From contig JAETPY010000020.1 of assembly GCA_021770925.1 (NCBI GenBank), positions 1-36,962 of the forward strand: a stretch of DNA of 36,962 nt, in the 5' to 3' direction. Of the stretch, positions 32,818-36,962 are shown in pieces (position 1 is the stretch's first letter; each line of letters starts with the position of its first letter). The DNA is from Erysipelotrichaceae bacterium. Its GTDB lineage: Bacteria; Bacillota_I; Bacilli_A; Erysipelotrichales; Coprobacillaceae. The notes below the pieces were generated by a model. That model was given only the letters and a program-made list of their open reading frames with translations. It was not told where the DNA came from and made no database searches. Position numbers and translations under genes: made by a program.

Positions 32818-35544
32818 TTAACCAACATATATTGTTATAAATTTACAATGAGAAATCGGTTTGATCTTGATAATATTATTTTCAAAATCAATTTTTTCAA
32901 TTTTTTCTTCTTTTAAATTAGTATAATAAGCTTCTTTAATATTGAATTTAAAAGATATTCTATCACTTACATCTAAATGATCTTTACCATTAAATAAACG
33001 AATTATGTATCCTTTATCATCTTCACTTTTTTTAATTGCACTTACTACAAGCTTATTTTCTGTTTCAAATAATGAAATTGACGAAGATAATGTTTGTTCA
33101 ACATCTTCTTGAGCAAAAATCAGTCTTCCATTTAAGAAATCTGCATATTCATAAACTTCAATTGGAGTATTGTATCCTTTTGCTAATATATCTATATCCG
33201 CATCATTAATATTTGAAGAAAAAGTAGTAAACCCAAGACTAAAGTCCATTTCCTTTAATAATTGGGCTGCCGGTGTGGCGATAATTCGTTCTCCTGATGC
33301 TCTTCCAGGACGATAAACTAAATTTTCTTTACCCATAAAACCATATGTTCTAAATAATGTTAATCTAATTTGATTTCCTTTTTCCCCAATAATTTCATAT
33401 TCACGAACACCTTGAGGAATAAGCGCAATTCCTCTATTTTCATTAGCAAGACTTACATAACTTTGAGTTGGCTCAATTGAAATTGGTGGTTCCTGCCATG
33501 AAGACTGATCATTAGCCCAATTTGCTAATTCAATAATTTTAGGTTTTTCAATTTTTTCTTTATTACCTAAACCTTCAAGATACAATTCCATTTCTTTTGT
33601 ATATTCATTTGGTCGTTTAATTGATCCAAACTGTTGATCAGCGTAATTAAATTTAGTTGCTAAAGCACTATCAAAAAGAATACATAAACGATGTGATAAT
33701 CCCTGGTTATCAACATGAATATTCAAATCAATTACTTTAGAGCCTTTCCTTAATACTACTTCTAAAGTTACTGGTAATTTAACACTTATATGCTGATTAG
33801 CACGTTCTTGTAAATTAGCCGGGATAAGCATTTCATAATTAATCGTTGTTTTTTGATATAGACTAGAGCCAGACATCTGATAATCAAATTTACCACTGGT
33901 AGAAAATATTTCTAAATCCTGACGTGGAGGTGAATAATTGAAACTATCTCCATCATCACCATTTTCTACTAAAACTGCTTGATTTTGATAATGAAAATCA
34001 GCTATTTTATCATAGATATCTAAACTCCCTTTTTCATTGACTTTAATTTGATAATATTCATTTTCCATAATATCTATTTTTTGAATATCATCATTAGAAC
34101 AATCATCTAAATCAATTGTATATTGAACATACCCTAAAGCTGGCACATTACTTGCTTCAATAGCAATTTTAGCCTGATAAACTTTAGCTGGTAAATAACT
34201 TTTTTTACTTGGATTTAATCTAATAGTTTGTGATAAAACATAGTCGGTTAAATCTCTTTGTTCAATAATTGTATATTTAACTAAATTACCAAAATTATCT
34301 TTAATTGCAAATTTGTCACCTGGTAAATAGGTTTCAAATACGATCGTATCATTACGTTTTTTAGGTAAAGTATTAAATAATGTAAGTGTAATTGCATTAT
34401 TTGTTTCGTTTTTGATTTTGGTTGCCATTAAACGTGAATGTAATTCTACTAAATTAACAGCAATGTCTCGAGCCTGTTTATAACGCATATAAACATCTTC
34501 ATTTGCTGTATCTGAAATACAGGAACCAATTGAATCGTGCGCTGCATTTTCAAATAACAATTTCCAAATTTCATCAACAGCAGCATGTGGATAATCGTTC
34601 CCTAAATGATATGATAATGTTAAGATTGGTTCTAAGATATTTGTTACATAGTTTTGTACTTGAGTATTTAAAACCTTTAAATCACTACGTGATGAAAAAA
34701 TTGATTTATGAATTCGCATATGTTTAGCAATCACAAGTTCACCGCTTACTTCTTCTAAATCAGGATTTTCATTTTTTACATCCTTAATATAATCTTCGAC
34801 ACAACTAATTACATATTCATTATTAGGATCTTTTTTGTTTCTTTCATCAATTAAATCAGGCAAATTTTTACGAATCGGAGCTTGATCAAAACCATTAGGA
34901 AAATAAATATGTTTGGTAGCACTTCTACTTCCAGCTTTTTCAAAACATTCCTTTTGCCAAAACTCCTCGCTATCTTCATTATCTTCAGGAATATTACCAC
35001 CAATATAATAACCAAACGGAATTTGTGTTGCAAAAACTACACTTCCATCATCACCACGCCAATTATAATCAGTATGTTTAACCATGTCATCACTTACTCC
35101 ACGCCAAAATAATGTATCCTCAATACCAAATTGACGATAAATCTGAGGCATATTTCCGGCTTGTCCAAATGAATCAGGAACATATCCAACATTCATATAA
35201 CCGCCAAAAGTTTCACAGCGTTTCATTCCATAATACATATTTCTCACAATACTTTCACCTGAAATTACCAGCTGATCACTTTGAGTATACCATGGACCAA
35301 TGATTAACTTTTTAGCCTTAACCAATCTTTCAATTCTTTTTTTATCTTGAGGCATCCATTTAATATAATCATCTAATAATGATCCTTGAGCATCAAGCAT
35401 AAAATATTTAAAATCTTTATTTGTCTCTAAAGTATCTAAAACATCTTTTAAATCTTTCATCAAATATACTTTTGATCTCGATGTTGTAAAATACCATTCA
35501 CGATCCCAATGTGAATGTGGGATTACATGCACTTTTCTTTTCAT
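32818..35544 (-). CDS. GH38 alpha-mannosidase (MngB-like)
   Basis: 908 residues, near the usual length of MngB-type GH38 enzymes. It cleaves alpha-mannosides, probably a phosphorylated one brought in by the adjacent PTS. The zinc-binding start PHSHWDREWY gives H10, H12 and D14, and the nucleophile motif YVPDSFGQAGNMPQI gives D124. ENAAHDSIGSCISD near residue 335 is the second metal-binding region. No signal peptide, so cytoplasmic. AAAGGAG before ATG. EIIC ends 42 bases upstream on the same strand, as in mannosylglycerate operons; the actual substrate is not fixed by sequence. Confidence 0.92.
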   Translation of the reverse strand: MKRKVHVIPHSHWDREWYFTTSRSKVYLMKDLKDVLDTLETNKDFKYFMLDAQGSLLDDYIKWMPQDKKRIERLVKAKKLIIGPWYTQSDQLVISGESIVRNMYYGMKRCETFGGYMNVGYVPDSFGQAGNMPQIYRQFGIEDTLFWRGVSDDMVKHTDYNWRGDDGSVVFATQIPFGYYIGGNIPEDNEDSEEFWQKECFEKAGSRSATKHIYFPNGFDQAPIRKNLPDLIDERNKKDPNNEYVISCVEDYIKDVKNENPDLEEVSGELVIAKHMRIHKSIFSSRSDLKVLNTQVQNYVTNILEPILTLSYHLGNDYPHAAVDEIWKLLFENAAHDSIGSCISDTANEDVYMRYKQARDIAVNLVELHSRLMATKIKNETNNAITLTLFNTLPKKRNDTIVFETYLPGDKFAIKDNFGNLVKYTIIEQRDLTDYVLSQTIRLNPSKKSYLPAKVYQAKIAIEASNVPALGYVQYTIDLDDCSNDDIQKIDIMENEYYQIKVNEKGSLDIYDKIADFHYQNQAVLVENGDDGDSFNYSPPRQDLEIFSTSGKFDYQMSGSSLYQKTTINYEMLIPANLQERANQHISVKLPVTLEVVLRKGSKVIDLNIHVDNQGLSHRLCILFDSALATKFNYADQQFGSIKRPNEYTKEMELYLEGLGNKEKIEKPKIIELANWANDQSSWQEPPISIEPTQSYVSLANENRGIALIPQGVREYEIIGEKGNQIRLTLFRTYGFMGKENLVYRPGRASGERIIATPAAQLLKEMDFSLGFTTFSSNINDADIDILAKGYNTPIEVYEYADFLNGRLIFAQEDVEQTLSSSISLFETENKLVVSAIKKSEDDKGYIIRLFNGKDHLDVSDRISFKFNIKEAYYTNLKEEKIEKIDFENNIIKIKPISHCKFITIYVG

Positions 35545-35561
35545 ATTAACTCCTTTATAAC

Positions 35562-35587
35562 AATAGGAAGATTTTCATCTTCCTATT
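35562..35587. other. Intercistronic hairpin between EIIC and mannosidase
   Basis: AATAGGAAGAT, loop TTTC, ATCTTCCTATT: an 11-bp perfect stem overlapping the EIIC stop, with no T-run on the minus strand. More likely an mRNA-stabilising or processing hairpin than a terminator. Confidence 0.5.
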
Positions 35588-36686
35588 AAATTTCTATTTC
35601 TATTTCAATATCATCTTCAGATAATTCATCTACTTTTTCACTACTATCATTAAAATCAACTACCATTGGTGCAACAACAGCAATAAACAATGCTCCGGCA
35701 ATAATTCCTACAAGATATGCCCAACCACCAGTAATTGATACAAATCCATACATTCCACCTACTGGAGGAATATTGGCAGTTGCTCCAAGTAAGCAGGCAA
35801 TTCCAGCTCCGATAGCTCCACCAATCATATTGATTGGTACTAAACGACTAGCTTTTACAAGGGTAAAAGGAATAGCTCCTTCAGTAATCCCTATAAATCC
35901 CATTACCCAGTTACCTTTACCAGCTTCTTGAAAACTTGGTGAAAAACGTTTTTTCTTAATTACAGTAGCAATTGCATAAGCTAATGGTGGGATACAAATT
36001 GCACAGTTAATATAAACATTTGGTTGGTAAATTCCTTCTGTCATTAAAACATTTCCAGCCATCCATGCTGATTTATTAATTGGTCCACCCATATCCGAAG
36101 CAATCATTGCCCCTAAAATTAAAGATAAAACTAACTGACTTGTTCCACTGCTGCACATATCTCTTAACCATGATACTAATGAATCATTGATATAAGCTAA
36201 CGGCTGTGCTAATACAACTCCCATAATAATTGCAACTGCACCTGTTGCTAAAAAGGGTGTAATAACTAATGGCATCATTTGCTGCATTGAATCTGGTAAA
36301 TGTATATGTTCTTTACACCATTTAACCACATATCCAGCAATAAAAGCAGCAACTACAGCTCCTAAAAAACCAGCTTTGGTATTGCTTGCAAGCGCTCCAC
36401 CAATCAAACCTGCTCCAATTGCTGGCTTATCACCAATTGAAAAAGCAATAAAACCACCTAAAACAGTATTAACTAAACCAATTCCAGTCCATCCAACTTG
36501 TTCTAATAAATATAAAATATGTAATAATCCATCTTTGTCAGCATAAACATCTAAACTATTGATCCCCATTGCAACACCAATTAACTTTGGAATTGCAACA
36601 ACTAATGATGCTCCAATAATCAATGGCAGCATATAGCCAATTCCAGTCATTAAATGACCTTTAGCATCTTTAAAAAACTTCTTCAT
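35586..36686 (-). CDS. PTS fructose-family EIIC permease
   Basis: 366 residues, normal for a stand-alone EIIC. Membrane channel of a sugar phosphotransferase system; the sugar is phosphorylated by EIIB during import. About nine hydrophobic segments; the family segment MIASDMGGPINKSAWM and the later GITEGAIPF (substrate loop) are clear. The C-terminus is a soluble acidic tail (EKVDELSEDDIEIEIEI). The ATG at 36686 is chosen for AGAGG nine bases upstream; the longer frame covers a regulatory-looking gap. With EIIB and the mannosidase it forms a sugar operon, but EIIA is not in the window. Confidence 0.93.
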   Translation of the reverse strand: MKKFFKDAKGHLMTGIGYMLPLIIGASLVVAIPKLIGVAMGINSLDVYADKDGLLHILYLLEQVGWTGIGLVNTVLGGFIAFSIGDKPAIGAGLIGGALASNTKAGFLGAVVAAFIAGYVVKWCKEHIHLPDSMQQMMPLVITPFLATGAVAIIMGVVLAQPLAYINDSLVSWLRDMCSSGTSQLVLSLILGAMIASDMGGPINKSAWMAGNVLMTEGIYQPNVYINCAICIPPLAYAIATVIKKKRFSPSFQEAGKGNWVMGFIGITEGAIPFTLVKASRLVPINMIGGAIGAGIACLLGATANIPPVGGMYGFVSITGGWAYLVGIIAGALFIAVVAPMVVDFNDSSEKVDELSEDDIEIEIEI

Positions 36687-36714
36687 CTTTTTTACCTCTC
36701 TTTTTATTTGTGTT

Positions 36715-36741
36715 ATAATGAGAGTGCACACTACTCATTAT
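36715..36741. promoter_or_regulatory. Palindrome between EIIB and EIIC (possible operator)
   Basis: ATAATGAG, 11-base centre containing GTGCAC, CTCATTAT: 8-base perfect arms upstream of EIIC. Could be an operator or an mRNA hairpin. Confidence 0.3.
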
Positions 36742-36751
36742 GGTCTTGTGT

Positions 36752-36783
36752 AAGCAGTTTAACTCCGCCAAGTTAAATTGCTT
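36752..36783 (+). other. Hairpin after EIIB, terminator-like on the plus strand
   Basis: AAGCAGTTTAACT, loop CCGCCA, AGTTAAATTGCTT, with one G-U pair, followed on the plus strand by TTATTTTTTTT. On the sense (minus) strand it has no T-run, and the plus-strand T-run is simply the AAA-rich end of EIIB. It could still affect EIIB/EIIC mRNA ratios. Confidence 0.35.
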
Positions 36784-36962
36784 TTATTTTTTTTCAATTG
36801 CTTTAACACATTTTTTTATCACCGCTTCTGGGGCTTTAATACATGTTGTAATATCAACACGAATAACTGGTTTCCCTTCAAAACGTTCCATTCCTATAAT
36901 TTTTTGATCTGAAGCTATGATTACAAAATCACATTTCTTAGCTTCCTCATCGCTAATTGTGT
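36784..36962 (-). CDS. PTS fructose-family EIIB, C-terminal part (partial)
   Basis: 59 codons remain; the gene runs off the right edge. The frame reads TISDEEAKKCDFVIIASDQK, then MERFEGKPVIRVDITTCIKA, matching the end of fructose-type EIIB (an 'AD.VI.A.D' strand, then 'RF.GKPV'). The phosphorylated cysteine lies outside the window. It would pass phosphate to the sugar carried by the EIIC next to it. TAA is followed by a 97-base gap with hairpins before EIIC. Confidence 0.85.
   Translation of the reverse strand, partial: TISDEEAKKCDFVIIASDQKIIGMERFEGKPVIRVDITTCIKAPEAVIKKCVKAIEKK

Noticed and set aside
36752-36783. Plus-strand intrinsic terminator
   Set aside because: No plus-strand gene lies upstream; the T-run is the complement of the lysine-rich end of EIIB, so the match is probably incidental.

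Overview
The window comes from a low-GC Gram-positive bacterium. AT-rich codon use, strong AGGAGG-type ribosome sites, and a gut-anaerobe set of pyruvate:ferredoxin oxidoreductase, pyruvate phosphate dikinase and a fructose-family PTS all point to Bacillota. Several proteins resemble those of Erysipelotrichia (Coprobacillus/Thomasclavelia-like), but the class is an inference. Almost everything is on the minus strand; the only plus-strand genes are a small PH-domain gene, a broken peptidase gene and a lipoprotein gene.

Layout. 1-242: 5' end of a 16S rRNA gene leaving the window to the left, with its promoter and the nifJ terminator. 243-12384: housekeeping genes, namely nifJ; an operon of asparaginase, DprA-like protein, rhomboid protease, galU and a small membrane protein; ppdK; and a DEAD-box RNA helicase. 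12558-12935: a bacterial PH-domain protein on the plus strand. 12967-32273: a defence island. It holds (a) an uncharacterised protein and a DEDDh exonuclease fused to a SWIM zinc finger, (b) a very short CRISPR array (3 repeats, 2 spacers), (c) a complete type I-B cas operon in the order cas6-cas8b-cas7-cas5-cas3-cas4-cas1-cas2, (d) a 1.5 kb patch with a damaged papain/C39-like secreted peptidase gene and a lipoprotein, and (e) a complete four-gene Wadjet (JetABCD) plasmid-defence operon. 32818-36962: a sugar locus with a GH38 alpha-mannosidase, PTS EIIC and the end of PTS EIIB.

How the genes work together. The cas operon has one clear promoter, overlapped by a CcpA-cre-like palindrome. A small terminator-like hairpin sits between the interference-complex genes (cas6-8-7-5) and cas3/cas4/cas1/cas2, and could lower expression of nuclease and adaptation genes. 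The array has its own leader promoter and is read in the same direction. CRISPR targets invading sequences by spacer; Wadjet cleaves small circular DNA without sequence memory, so the island covers both phages and plasmids. The exonuclease-SWIM gene lies just beyond the array and is the best candidate here for an unrecognised accessory factor.

Most notable oddities. The peptidase gene has two in-frame UGA codons exactly where tryptophan is expected, and has apparently lost its AUG start. TGA is also nearly absent as a stop codon in this window (1 of 27 genes). The cre-like core AAGCGCTT occurs at three separate promoters.
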